Part shown: positions 39,733 to 51,079 of the stretch, piece by piece
Layout: every line of letters begins with the position of its first letter
Numbering within the stretch: position 1 is the stretch's first letter
Assembly (NCBI GenBank): GCA_027946365.1
Contig: JAPEUQ010000011.1
Coordinates: 1-64,000, forward strand
Direction: 5' to 3'
From: Kalmusia sp. IMI 367209
Taxonomy: Eukaryota > Ascomycota > Dothideomycetes > Pleosporales > Didymosphaeriaceae
DNA length: 64,000 bases
Notes under the pieces: generated by a model
Seen by the model: only the letters and a program-made list of their open reading frames with translations
Told to the model about the DNA's origin: nothing
Database searches by the model: none
Program-made: the position numbers and the translations under genes

Positions 39733-40980
39733 TTACTTATTATTAAAAGATGGTATGTAGTTTAAAGGATAGTAAATTTAAAAAGATAGTAGTGGTTTCC
39801 TCCTACTTTCTAACTTAAAAGATATTTTAAAAGATATTAATAGTAAAGATATTATATTTCCACTAGACTTATTAAATTATTAGATTTAATTATTAGATTA
39901 GATTATAAGATTATTACGTTAGATTATAAAGTGAGGCTTAGTATATACTCTAATTAAAAGTCGTTTAATTTATTAAAGAAAGGATATAGTATATATACTA
40001 TCTTTTAATAATAATTTCTTATTATAATGATAGCTATAATAAGTCGTTATCTATTAAGATTATTATAAGTAGTAATCATTATCTCTATTTTACTAACTAT
40101 AATATTAATATCCGCCTTACTAAATTATATTCTCTTTCTTCTCTAGGCTAGGTACGCCGTGTAATCTTATATAAATAACTATTACTAATATATTACCCTT
40201 CTAGATTCTACTATATCTATAAATAATTTTTATATTAAAATTAATCTTATTAAACCGTCTAAATTATCTATTACCTACTATCCTATTATTTATCCTATAG
40301 ATGATGACGTGTACGTTAAAGCCCTTATAGATACTATATATTATAGATAATAAATCTAGTCCGGGATTACTAAAGATAACTATAATAAAGAAATCTTAAG
40401 AGTATATAGAATAGTAGAAGAAAATTACTAATAGTATATATATTTAAATATTAGTAAAGCCCTCTAGGTTTATAAATTAAACTAGATAGTGATAGTAAGC
40501 CTTAAAAGAAAAGATAATAGTAGGTAGATAATAGCGTTATAGAGAAAGAAGCTCTAGAAAGTTATAAACTAGGTAGATACTAATATTCTAGTATTAGGTA
40601 GTAATAACTAAGAGTTTATTTTTAAGTTAATAAATAATAAGAATATTACCTAGATACGTAAGATCCTCTATAGCGCAGCGAGGCTGAGCGTGTAGTATAA
40701 AGAATAATAATAAGATAATAAAGATTTAGATTACTATATATAGAATAAGTAAACTTTTTTTTAAGTATAAAGCTTATAGTATATTATTTTATTTATGATA
40801 TATAAGTAAGAGAAGCTTAAGCTATTACGTAATAAATAGCTATATAGACTAGATTTAATCGCTAGGTTAAAGCGATTATTAATAAAGTCTATATTAATAT
40901 TAAATATAAAAGGATTTAAAAGATTTTAAAAAGATAATTAACACTATTTTAAGGAACTAGTACGGCCAAAAGTCTTTATT
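39733..40980 (+). mobile_element. Copy B of the ~1.5 kb inverted-repeat family, right end missing
   Basis: The left terminal block (TTATTATTAAAAGATGGTATG...) and the interior match copies A, C and D. The copy is less mutated than A, with readable pieces such as GCTAGGTACGCCGTG and GATGATGACGTGTACGTTAAAGCCCTTATAGA. Similarity stops at about 40,980 before the right inverted repeat. The sequence then runs through a (TA)n stretch at about 41,041-41,062 into the gene island. No protein family was recognised in the interior reading. Confidence 0.65.
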
Positions 40981-41143
40981 TAACTAAGAAATTTAAGATT
41001 TATAAGAATTATAAATACTATTATAATTAACCTTACTAAATTTATATATATATATATATAAGCCACGATAGAGTAGAGAAATAATTTTTTCTTAATGAGG
41101 GTTATTTAAGGATCATGAAATCCCTTAAGCATTTCGCGTCTAA

Positions 41144-43263
41144 CTAAAAAGCCTTAAACTCTACTAATCTTACCCTCTTTCCAGCCTTCTGAGGAAACGA
41201 TACTCTCAATTGATTCGTACTTACAGTACTCCATTGAACATTTGTTATGCCATTAGCCAGCAATGTTTCTCCATACCCGTAGATTTTAACCCACGCTCCG
41301 TTGACGAGTTGGAGGATGTCGTAGGTGGGAGGGGCGATGAAGGTAGCCCCGTCATCGTAGAATGCAAGTGTGCAGCCGCTGAGAGAGGTGGATGTTCCGA
41401 AATCAATGGTGTACCATTGCGTGCTGTCTGCACTCTGAGCATCAGAGTTCCAGCCGTTGGGCAACTCAGGAAAGAACCAGACACGGCCATCGATGGCGTC
41501 GTGGAGGTTCTCGGCAGCCGTACCGGAAGAGGCAGAACCCTTTGGGTATTGGTCGCGATATAATTGAGTGGATTTCGTAATGTTGGTGCGGATGATCGCT
41601 GGTGGGGTCCCCTTAGTGATGGTGGCCGTGAGGCGCTGGATCGTCGCGGCGGAAGCAACGACTACACCGTCAACTTCTACTTTAAGGCCCGCACCACGGC
41701 TATAACGGGAACCGGTGCTGTCCCACTCTACGGCAATGGAATGTCCGTGGTAGCTGATATCCTGCAGACGGAAGTAGGAGATGTCGGAGCCGGCGGGGAC
41801 TAGTGGATTGACCTCCAATGTGTTATCTGCGCGAGGCCGAATACCGACTAAACCAGAAATAATAAGATCGTTGTATCCGGAATGGAAGTAGTGGGGTGAG
41901 CGAGCTAGACCAACAATAGCGCCCGTCTTATCGGGTTCATAGTCCTCCTGAAGATTCAATAGATTGCCATTGTAATGCAGTCGAGTGTAGCTCCTGATTT
42001 CGTACAAGTAGTCCGTCTTGCTAATGATGCTCTGAGTATAAGAGTTGAGTAGATTCGCCATGCCAAGCAATACTTGAGTAGTCTGGTATGGCCACACTGG
42101 GCCATTCCACTGACACTCGCGGTTCGATCCTTCGTAGCGATACTGCCGCATATAGTATTGGTAACTAGGCTCATTTGTGCGCATACCGTTAGATCCACGT
42201 AGTTTCGAGGTGTCAATCAGATGCTTCCAAGCTTGATTGTACTTGTCTACATTGTCGGGCATGCCGAACATCCAAGGAACTAGGCCTACAAGCTCCCGGC
42301 CTCGGATTGGCTGCCACTCACTAGGAGAGAGTCAGAAATCAGCAACTGTCTCATTATAAAAGTACTAGCAATTGCGCTTATTTAGACTTACGTGACATAA
42401 CTAGTACTTCGCTGCTGACGATCGATGAAATGCTGAAGCGTAGTGTTCCAGATTTGTGCCTGAAACGTACTTTTTAGGGTCGCAGCTTTCTGTCTGTATG
42501 TCGTGGCAACGCTAGATTGACCAGCCAGATCGGCAACATTGGCAATTGCAATAGCATTGGCCCACATGTACGAGTTGATCGATGGGCGATACGCGAAGCC
42601 TCCAGTAAATCCATCTTGACCTCCGCTGGCATCGATCGATGATATAGTGTATTCAGTAGCATCTGTCAGCGGCTCCCGCCAGTAGAGACCTCTGGTCGTG
42701 CTGTAAGAGTCGGACCACTGGCCATAGAGGTTCGTCATATAATTCAGCTGGGCAGTCAAGAAGGATTGATCGCCGTCGACGAGATAACGCCCATATACGG
42801 AGTCGGCCATATAATCAGTAAAGTGCCGATCATTGGCACCACCCTCATACATATGGCGAATGTAGTCTTCCGTGAAGCGGCGATCGCGTAGCCAACGACC
42901 TTCACCAATATGAAATCCAGTCGCATCATTGAGAGTGGCCCAAGGCTCAAGTTGCCAGCCAACATCGTCTAGAAATTCTGTGGAGAATCATCAGTAACGT
43001 CAGTCTGCCAGCTAGTGCATTTGCGTTTGCTTGCCTGTCGACACATATCCCCTTGAACCAAGGTCTCGCTGGTGAGCTCGGAAGATCTTCCACCTGTAGT
43101 AGTATACAGATTGGATTTGAGCGTCAGAAATTTCAAAGAATGGAATTCGATTCTTGTACCAGGCTGCGTCGTTGCCGAAGTACTGAGTCGCGAGGCTTGC
43201 AGTGTTCAGAGCAGCTGACACAGCTTGTGCTGCAAGAGCAATAGCTACTATACCTCGCGCCAT
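41144..43263 (-). CDS. Secreted six-hairpin glycosidase (MGH1/GH63-like) with C-terminal F5/8-type domain
   Basis: Three exons: 43263-43035, 42977-42392 and 42320-41144; 663 aa. Residues 1-18 are a clear signal peptide (MARGIVAIALAAQAVSA). The catalytic part has the six-hairpin (alpha/alpha)6 glycosidase signatures FLDDVGW and LNDATGFHIGEGRWLRD (about 78-105), GGANDRHF, GRELVGLVPWMFG, and QWNGPVWPYQTT (about 343-353), the last being typical of GH63/mannosylglycerate-hydrolase-like enzymes. HYFHSGYNDLI lies at about 415-425. Residues about 542-663 resemble an F5/8 type C (discoidin) carbohydrate-binding domain (DFGTSTSLSGCTLAFYDDG). The protein is likely an extracellular glycan hydrolase; the substrate is unknown. 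Intron 1 (43034-42978) uses a GC donor (CAG/GCAAGC); intron 2 (42391-42321) is GT-AG. The frame is intact although the stop lies about 90 bp from the RIP-affected block. Function is inferred from family motifs. Confidence 0.85.
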
Positions 43264-43308
43264 TGTCAGGTAAATCGTACTGCTTGGAAAGCTTGGGTGC
43301 GGAACTCG

Positions 43309-43317
43309 ATATATACG
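43309..43317 (-). promoter_or_regulatory. TATA-like box of the glycosidase gene
   Basis: CCGTATATATCG on the minus strand lies about 47 bp upstream of the start codon at 43,263, a usual distance for a fungal core promoter with a short leader. It is the only such motif close by. Confidence 0.35.
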
Positions 43318-43329
43318 GTCGCCGAGTTT

Positions 43330-45100
43330 TTGTGACGCGCATAATTAGCTAATGATTCTCCAGCTAACAAACCATATTTATCCGTCATTTTCTTCCGAAG
43401 GTTCCTATAATTCACTAGCGCTGTAGCTACCCCGCAAGGACTCCATATTAGTATAACTAGTTAACGGAAGAATTTTTATCGATTCCGTCTAGCCTTAAAA
43501 TACGTGTAGGCTTTCTGCGTCTAACAGAGCCTATCTCCTTGCGGCTACTACGTATCTGACCCAATTCGTCTCTTTTAGGGATCGCGCTCAAATATGCCTC
43601 TAGTCATGTCCCGTTCTTGCCTAAGCTCGCGAAACAGCTCGAATCCACCTTTTTGGCAAGTTCGACGTTGTTCACTTACGACTTGTGACGCCTGTCATTA
43701 AAAACAATGATCCGACAACCACCATCGCCAATGTGGTGCAATTATTGAGTACGTCTTTGTGCTAAGCGGGACCGTCATCCGCCTCAGGGGCTGGTCAATT
43801 CATTTGATGTTCTCCTCGCTAATATTCTAAGGCTTTAGGACAACTCACTCATCACTCCCTCTCGCACCCTTGGATATTTTGGTAGCTCCAAATAATTTGC
43901 TGACGGCATCAGGATTGATGGATTACGGGGTGTCAATGTGTAAGCCTTCCGTGTCGATTCATCCCACTGAACATAGCCATCGGGTCCTAGGAATTGATCT
44001 GGTTTTGATCCAAACCTAGCGCTAAGTAGTACTCAAGACCGGTTTGAAGTCGTGAGCTGCCGAGGCCCGGATGTGCGCGCTTACTACAGCATGCAGCTTC
44101 TTGTGCGTCAGTAGACTCAGAGTTTGTGTTTGGTTGAGAGCGTATACCTAAGTGTGAATATATTTCCCTTACTATCCTTCTTGTACTATCCAAGTGTATT
44201 TAGACCACCGCGGCCACTTCGTGTGCCTGCTTACTCCCTCAACTCAGAGACAGTCTGGCGAGATCTAGACGGCTGCGACGATCTTAGTCTGCGCCACTGT
44301 CTTGTCTATAGCGGGTAGATTCGTCGTCTTCTTCGTGTCATACTTGATGATGATTACACAGACAGGGGTTCGGTGGCATCGAGCGTGAACTACGTGGTGG
44401 GAGTAAGAGAGAAGGCTGGGGACATCGTGAAGACTGCTGCTGTTGCAGCTACCCGGGCATGCGTAGTATGGAAGTGGATACGGTCTCCGTCTCCAATAGT
44501 GGTGACAGTGATGAGGACACACGTTCTATCTGGAGACCTCTATGTGGGGTTCTACGGCGCAAGTTTAGACGACGATGGGGTAAAGGTATGTTGAGACATT
44601 TAGGCCGCCATTCACGATAGAGGCACCAATAGGCGGACTATAGATCTGAGACTGCCGTACTCATATGCGTTTATGGGGGGAAACGAGCCAAGTAGCACCT
44701 CGAAGAGGCTTTTAGGCGATGGGTAGGATTGGGAATTGGTTACTTTTGCATGGCGCGGGCGCTCTTATACCTGGCTAAATACCCTTCCGGAATGAAACGT
44801 CATATTCTAGCACTTTATACCAATAGCCTTCTGGATTACTAATTAGTGGTAAGATTGTAGGCCTTATAAATCTGTAACGCGCCCTCAATACTCTGAATCA
44901 TCCCAAAGAAGATTAATTATAGCTATTCTTGAATTAATTAACTAGATTGAATTTATATAGGTTAGATACTTCTAGAACGAGAACAGAAAGGGGCTAGTAT
45001 TTAAGTTATTACTGATAAGATAGTATTTAGATTTGATATAGAGGCTAGTAAATACGAATAGGCTTTACGGTCACAGTCACGCTCGGCTATCTTTCAGTAA
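43330..45100. other. Intergenic DNA, no gene recognised
   Basis: Normal base composition but no convincing gene. Short open frames overlap on both strands at 43,987-44,600; none resembles a family, and none can be extended by introns I could justify. From about 44,820 to 45,060 the composition turns AT-richer, suggesting a small repeat remnant. Confidence 0.5.
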
Positions 45101-46285
45101 TCATCCTCTACTTGATATAGTAATCATACTATAGCCAGTCACGATTTTTGTAATCAGTCTGTGGTAGACACCTGTGCCAAGGAATGTTAATGCTGCTATT
45201 GATAGTTGATCTGCTCCTCTCCGCAGCGTCGGATCCATAGACGGAAGAAATGTAGCGCTATGGATCCCAGGCAAGGTATCAAGCCTATCTTCGGAAATAG
45301 CTGTATCCCAGACGTCATGGTCGATACTTCCAATGGTCCAGTAGACGTAGGAATATCTCCGGAAGCTAGGTATGGAAAATCTTCACTTGCTAATGTGGGC
45401 ATCATGGACTGGACGTTGGGGTCAAAGGCATTCTCAAAGGATTGTCTTAAAGCAGTGGTGAGCTGCTGGTCGTTGATAACAGGTGGAGCCTTGTCGGTCC
45501 TTTCAATCTGAGGCTCTTTTGGTGACCTAGATGTCTGGTTTTCGGTCTTTACAACGTGATGGATCGATTCTAGCGAGCGTTGGGCTCATAAGATCGCACT
45601 GACAATGTGAACTTAATAGAATCGGGAATTATGTTGCTTGAAGATCCTCTGTGGATGCTTCCGCATGTCACGACTGCAACGCTCTGGGGCGGAACCTCTT
45701 GGCTCACCACACTCTCAAGTCGCACGATGATGTGCGATGCAAGCACAACTGGGTCTATACAGGACTCTAGTCTTGGTGGTGGCCCCCTTTACCGAAAATG
45801 TAAACTCTAGAGTTATCTACTGCGCTTAAGACTGGGCCTGGTGAAAAGGGGCTAGATATGTTGGATAAAAGATTAGGGTGGGGTATTTTCTCATAGAGGA
45901 GGTCCGCAACCATAGATCTTGCTCTATCTTTAACTTCTTCATTATGTTGAAAGAGACATATAAGCGTTCCTGACTAGTCCACACGAGCTACTGAAAGATA
46001 TGAGGCTGCGGCCATAAGTGAGGTCGTATGCATATAATGCCCATATGCGTGCATGATAGATTTCATCTGCTTGTCACGATATTGGCCATTTATACTTGGC
46101 TTGTATACGGTACTTATATCTCCTCCTTAATTGGTAAAGCGTCTAGATCTACGCGTAGTAATATTATCTTACCTGGCCCATTAAGTATGACTCCCACAGC
46201 GTTGTGCCCATTCCCTCGAAAATTAATATTCTTCTCCTTTCAGGTGCTTAGTGGTAAGCTTTCTGGTGCGACCTTCTTACTAAAA
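45101..46285 (-). pseudogene. M20D metallo-amidohydrolase pseudogene (RIP and indels)
   Basis: On the minus strand the reading follows the M20D family (aminoacylase/carboxypeptidase/IAA-amido hydrolase type) almost end to end in several frames: NGPGKIILLRVDLDALPIKEE (46,200-46,115), MHAYGHYMHTTSLMAAASYL (about 46,050-45,990), SGTLICLFQHNEE, IDPVVLASHIIVRLESVVS, VAVVTCGSIHRGSSSNIIPD, MMPTLASEDFPYLAS (about 45,405-45,360), then VYWTIGSIDHDVW to the C-terminus. Breaks: a stop replacing W before SGT, a stop in the EEI segment, a frameshift near 45,740, a stop after VRSYEPNAR, and a frameshift at about 45,345. The metal-binding Cys and Asp of the CGHDxH motif have become Tyr. TGG to TAG and TGT to TAT fit RIP spreading from the repeat at 46.4 kb. 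The 5' end fades at about 46,285. Confidence 0.88.
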
Positions 46286-46424
46286 TAAATTAGGGTGTTA
46301 ATGAATCGATTTATAGATATTAGTAAAGTGATTAAAGCGTAAATGATATTTTTTTATAAGCTGAGCTGATTTATTACTATCTTAAACTTCTAGTAAGCTT
46401 ATTATATATTTTATTATATATAAT

Positions 46425-47848
46425 ACTAATTATTAAAAGATTATATATAGTATAAAGAATAGTAAACTAAAAAAGATAATAATAGTTTTTTCTATTTTTT
46501 TAACTTAAAAGATATTTTAAAAGATATTAATAGTAAAGATATTATATTTTTATTATATTATTATTAGAGAAAACTTAATATACTATTAGTATATATATAT
46601 ATATAAATAGATAAAAATGGTTATACTAGTTCCCTTAGAATAGTATTAATTATCTTTTTAAAATCTTCTAAATCCTTTTATATTTAATATTAGTATAAAC
46701 TTTATTAATAGTTACTTTAATTTAGTAACTAAATCTAGTCTATATAATTATTTAATTTTATAATAGCTTAAACTTTACTTACTTAAATATCTTTATAACC
46801 TAAAAATATATAAAACTATTATAAGCTCTATATTTAAAAAAAAGTTTACTTATTTTATATATAATAACTTAAATATCTACTATCTTATTACTATTATTAT
46901 TTAACTAGCGCGCCTAGTCTAATTTTTACTATATTAAGGAGAATCTTATATATCTAGATAATACTTTTATTATTTAATAATTTATAGATAAACTTCTAGT
47001 TATTACTTTCTATTATTAAAATAATATCTTTAGTACTTATCTAGTATATAATACCTTAAAGTTTCTATTTCTATAGTAATATTATATATTTATTAAAAGT
47101 AATTATATTTATATTTTTTAAATTTACTATCACCATCTACTTTAATTTATATATCTTAAGTATCTACTTTATATTTAAATATAGAGTCTTCTACTACCCT
47201 CCTTTATATTATTTTTTAAGTATTTTATAGACTAGATAGATAATCCTATAATCTTTATATAATATAACTATCTCTAATTAAACTTTATATATATATTATA
47301 TAGAATCTATAAAGACTTTAATATATATATTATTATTTATAAAAAGATAGTAGGACTAGTAGTAGTAAATAGTTAGATAATAAGATTAATTTTAATATAT
47401 ATATTTTTATAGATAAAGTAGAAGCTAGATAATATATAAATAGTAGTTATTAATATAAAATTATATAGCTTATATAATATATCTAGTCTAGTAGAGAAGA
47501 AGAAAAATATTATAGAGAGATTACTATTTATAATAATTTATTAATAGAGGGAGAACTATAACTTAATATAACTACTATTATAATAGGCTTATTCTTAATA
47601 GATAATATATATATTATATCCTCTCTCTTTATTTAAGTTAAATAACTTTTAATTAGAGTATATATTAAGTCTTACTTAGATAATCTTATTAGATTAATCT
47701 AATAAACTTACTAAAGTATAAATTCTTTATATTATTCTCTTTTATATATCTTTTAAGTTATAAAGTAGAAGAGGAACCGCTACTATTTTATTATTTATTA
47801 TTCTTTTTAGCTATTATACCTTCCACTGCAAATCTAGTATAATGATAG
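46425..47848 (-). mobile_element. Copy C of the ~1.5 kb inverted-repeat family, minus strand
   Basis: The left end (TTATTAAAAGATTATATATAG...) equals the right end of copy A and the left end of copy B. The right end, ending with AAATCTAGTATAATGATA, is the inverse of the left end of copy A. The interior matches copies A, B and D in reverse orientation. Near 46,570-46,620 the left terminal block is joined to interior sequence with part of it missing, a small internal deletion. It sits between the M20D pseudogene and the transporter and is the likely source of the RIP seen in the pseudogene. Confidence 0.7.
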
Positions 47849-49334
47849 ATAAAAATATAGTATATAATCTTTTTCTTTTATTATTTCTTTTTCTAGCTAA
47901 TCTATAATACCTAGTAAGATATAATTAAATAGTATTTAACTTTACTTTTACTCTTTCTTAGCTTTCTATATAATCGTTTAAGGGCCTTTTCTTTATACTA
48001 AATCTAAGTTACTATATTTAAAGTCTAATTATTTATTCTCTTAATTTATAAATTTAGGATATACTAGGACCGATTTTACATGAGTATATGCTGGTAGTGT
48101 ACTGAAAGTTACGTGTAAATATCTATTTTTCTTTAATTATATGATTACCATATTTACGCCTATTTATCGTCGCCGCGCTACGACATGTGCCTTCCTACAT
48201 ACGTAGCTAACGTAGCACTAGCGATGAGCTAATGTTCGCATTACACGCGCCGTCTAGCAGTCCTCCCCACTTCGAACACACCCGACGAAAACGCCATATC
48301 CCCTATAGAGACTCATCTAGAGTCACGCACATACTATAACCCCCTTGCTGAGAGACCAGCAATCTGCTCGACCCAGTCGATTTCGCCAGTTGTGTATGCA
48401 GCGGTACTGTCGCTTGACCGCGGCGATTTTCCTCGGCTTTCTTTTCACTACGTACTCCGAGTTTGTTGCGTGTAGAGATTCAATATGCCCATTCATGATA
48501 ATGTTTATTGACACGTATAGTGACGCGTAGACTAGACGTGGCTTGCGTTGATGTTGAGCCAGCCATCATGGTGAGGAATGTACTTATTGACGTTTTGATC
48601 CTGGACGACAGAGACGATTTACGACATTTGAACATTTGGAGGATTCTATTCAATGTCTCTTCTCACGTCGAGAATTTCTAGGGCCGGTGGGCTTGTCGCC
48701 TTTGATGACTAAGGCGACGTTCCCAACGATGCCCTTGGCTAATAATAATCCCTCGCAGAGCGATATTCAATGGTCGTTCCAGGCTGAATCGTTGAGGTCA
48801 GATGATTGTCCCAACGGAGTCATTTTATGAAAGTTGCTATGGGAGCTCGGGTGTTTATGTCTCGCGTTGTCGGCCGAACATGACTGGTCTGCTCCAGATA
48901 CAGAAAGCTAATGACGGGTGGTGCAGATATCACCGACAGGTTTATCATGGTAAATTATGTCTTATATCTATATGTAGTCATGCGTATATTTTTCTACTGT
49001 TTAGCGAATGAGTGTATGCTGATTCTAGCATTTAGGTTCTAGAAGAGCTGGGCGAGAAAAGTTGGGTATCAGTGTCCATTTCACCGCATCTTTCAGCGTT
49101 GGCAGTGACGCTACGAATGCGTTTCTCTTTGGGCGAATAAGTCAATAATCAAACTAGAGATCACAGTAACTCTTGGATAAGAACCGTAAGACGGGAAAAG
49201 GGGCTTTTACTGTTCCACTTAATTACTATGGGGATCCTCTAAGTATCCTCTAGGTTCCCCAATGTCTCCTACGCACCATGAGCTAATCTATGCTCAGGTC
49301 TTTGAAAAATCACTCCTAATGTTATTCTTATGGC
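47849..49334. other. Intergenic DNA with possible gene debris
   Basis: From 47,849 to about 48,080 it is AT-rich repeat-like; after that it has normal composition. Open stretches at 48,345-48,530 (+) and 48,636-48,830 (+, TFEHLEDSIQCLFSRREFLG...) could be gene remains, but I recognise no family and no start, splice or stop arrangement that would make a gene. Confidence 0.4.
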
Positions 49335-51079
49335 TCAATTATACACCATGTCTATATTCTTCAACTGTCGCTCTAGCCTCCTCTTCTCCTCATCGGTGGC
49401 GTCATTAACGTGCACGGCCACCTCGTCGCCGAATTGCTTGCTAATCTCTTCTAAGCTTAGGCGAGAAGTCTCGGGGCCATAATAAATATACCACTGATGT
49501 AGTGTTAGTAATGCAAAAGCTTCAACAACCTTCGGAACACCTACTGGGAATATAGACCAAACACCACACAATTACAACGAGGTAGTATTTCCAGCCGACC
49601 TCAGCAAAGCCGATCGGTGCGGTCTGCAGTAATATCAGACTCGCAGCAAACTGACCGAACAGACTGAAACCCATTCCTATGGGCCTAAGCTCAGTGGGAA
49701 AGATCTCTGACACATAAAGATACATAGTGGTATCGCAACACGTTCCTTGAAAAGCGAGGTATAGAAAAATGAAAAATATGCCCATTCCGTTGCCAGCACG
49801 ATTATCTGTGCCAGAGAACGCAGCGGTCATAGCTGCGAGCAGCGAGGTAGTCAAGAGACAGCCAAAGAGACCAAAAATGTACATGCCGCGGCGGGAGTTT
49901 ATCTTATCGTGCAGCCAGGCTCCAAGCGGGTTGTAAATGAGACCCGCAGTGGTTAGCCAGAGAGCAGAGAGCAGTAGTGGCATGTGACCCGTTGCGCCGA
50001 GATTGGTGTACAGGATGACGGCGTAGTTGTTGATGATCAGTGGACCGGCAAACTCGGCGCCCCTATGCAACCGGTCAGAAAAGGTTGGATCACATTCGAC
50101 GGCAGCCTACCATTGAGTGAGGAATCCAATAATCATACGCTTTCGATAACTCTTCTTCTTCCATGCAGCAATCCAAATGCTTTGTCCGAATGCGTTTAGC
50201 TTCGCAGAATCGAGCTTCAATTGCTCCTTCGTTTGATAGAACTCTTCCCTGGCGACTTGATGATCCGAATCGGCAGCACTCAGCCTCATCTTCTTGATGA
50301 CCTGAAATGCTTCTTCATCTAAACCCCTGCTAAGCAGCCATCTAGGCGATCTTGGGAGCCACGGCGAACCAACGAGAAGAATGAAAGGAGATAGCGCTTG
50401 AAAACACAATGGAAAGCGCCATGCAAACGAAGCATTAGCAGACGTCGCAAAGAAGCATCCATAGCCGATCCAGGAGGAGAACATGTATCCCAAAGACCAG
50501 GAACATGGCGTGATGACCGACCAGCCACCCGCGTCGAAAGGGTGACGACATCTCCGACAGATACATCGGGCAGATGGTCACAAGCACGCCAACACCTGTT
50601 CCTGAAATGAAGCGGCCGCTTTGAAACATGCTATACTACGTCAAACAAGTTTATTCAGGTATGTGATCTACTTACGCCAGTGTAGCAGCACCGCCTTGCA
50701 GTACGCCTCCTAGCATAGACAAAGCACAGCCAAGTTGGATATTCTTCTTCCGTCCAAAATACTCCGCAGACCACATTATTAACAGCGATCCAACTGCTCC
50801 GCCAGCGCTGAAAAGTCCATTGGCTGTGGCGATAGTGTGCGTTGTTGTGCCATCGTATCCCGGCTCTCCCTGGGGCGGAAGGTTGAAGTAACTATACCAA
50901 CCGGGCTGGCCGATAGTAGATCCAATGATACTCGCGCAATATCCATACGTCTGAGGCGTCTGTTAATTGCCATTTTCAGATTGTTGATTACGCAAACTAA
51001 CAAAGGATCCTAATGCAACGAAGGCAGTTACAAATCGGTTGTAACGACTAGTTTGGTAACCCGACTTAAGCCTACTCAT
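49335..51079 (-). pseudogene. MFS sugar transporter (hexose/lactose permease-like), frameshifted
   Basis: Major facilitator, sugar-porter family, about 12 membrane helices, plasma membrane. Segments: RFVTAFVALGSF / TYGYCASIIGSTIGQP (joined over intron 51001-50951), SAEYFGRKKNIQLG, GRFISGTGVGVLV (after intron 50675-50631), PMYLSEM...RRG, LPRSPRWLLSRG, then after intron 50110-50063 GAEFAGPLIINNYAVILYTN, YVSEIFPTELRPIGMG and the terminal PETSRLSLEEI with a soluble tail to 49,335. The start at 51,079 gives the usual short N-terminus; a TATAAAAG-like motif lies only about 20 bp upstream, so the start is not certain. Within VFG/YMFSSWIGYG (about 50,489) one extra G in a GGG run shifts the frame. 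The last junction (donor at 49,550-49,570; acceptor at 49,494 with branch TACTAAC) also cannot be joined in frame with a good donor. It is either a recent pseudogene or carries assembly errors. Confidence 0.8.

Noticed and set aside
41210..41803. Open frames on the plus strand within the glycosidase gene
   Set aside because: They are antisense shadows of a well supported coding exon.
44265..44594. Overlapping open frames on both strands
   Set aside because: No family match, no consistent gene model, and composition does not favour either strand.
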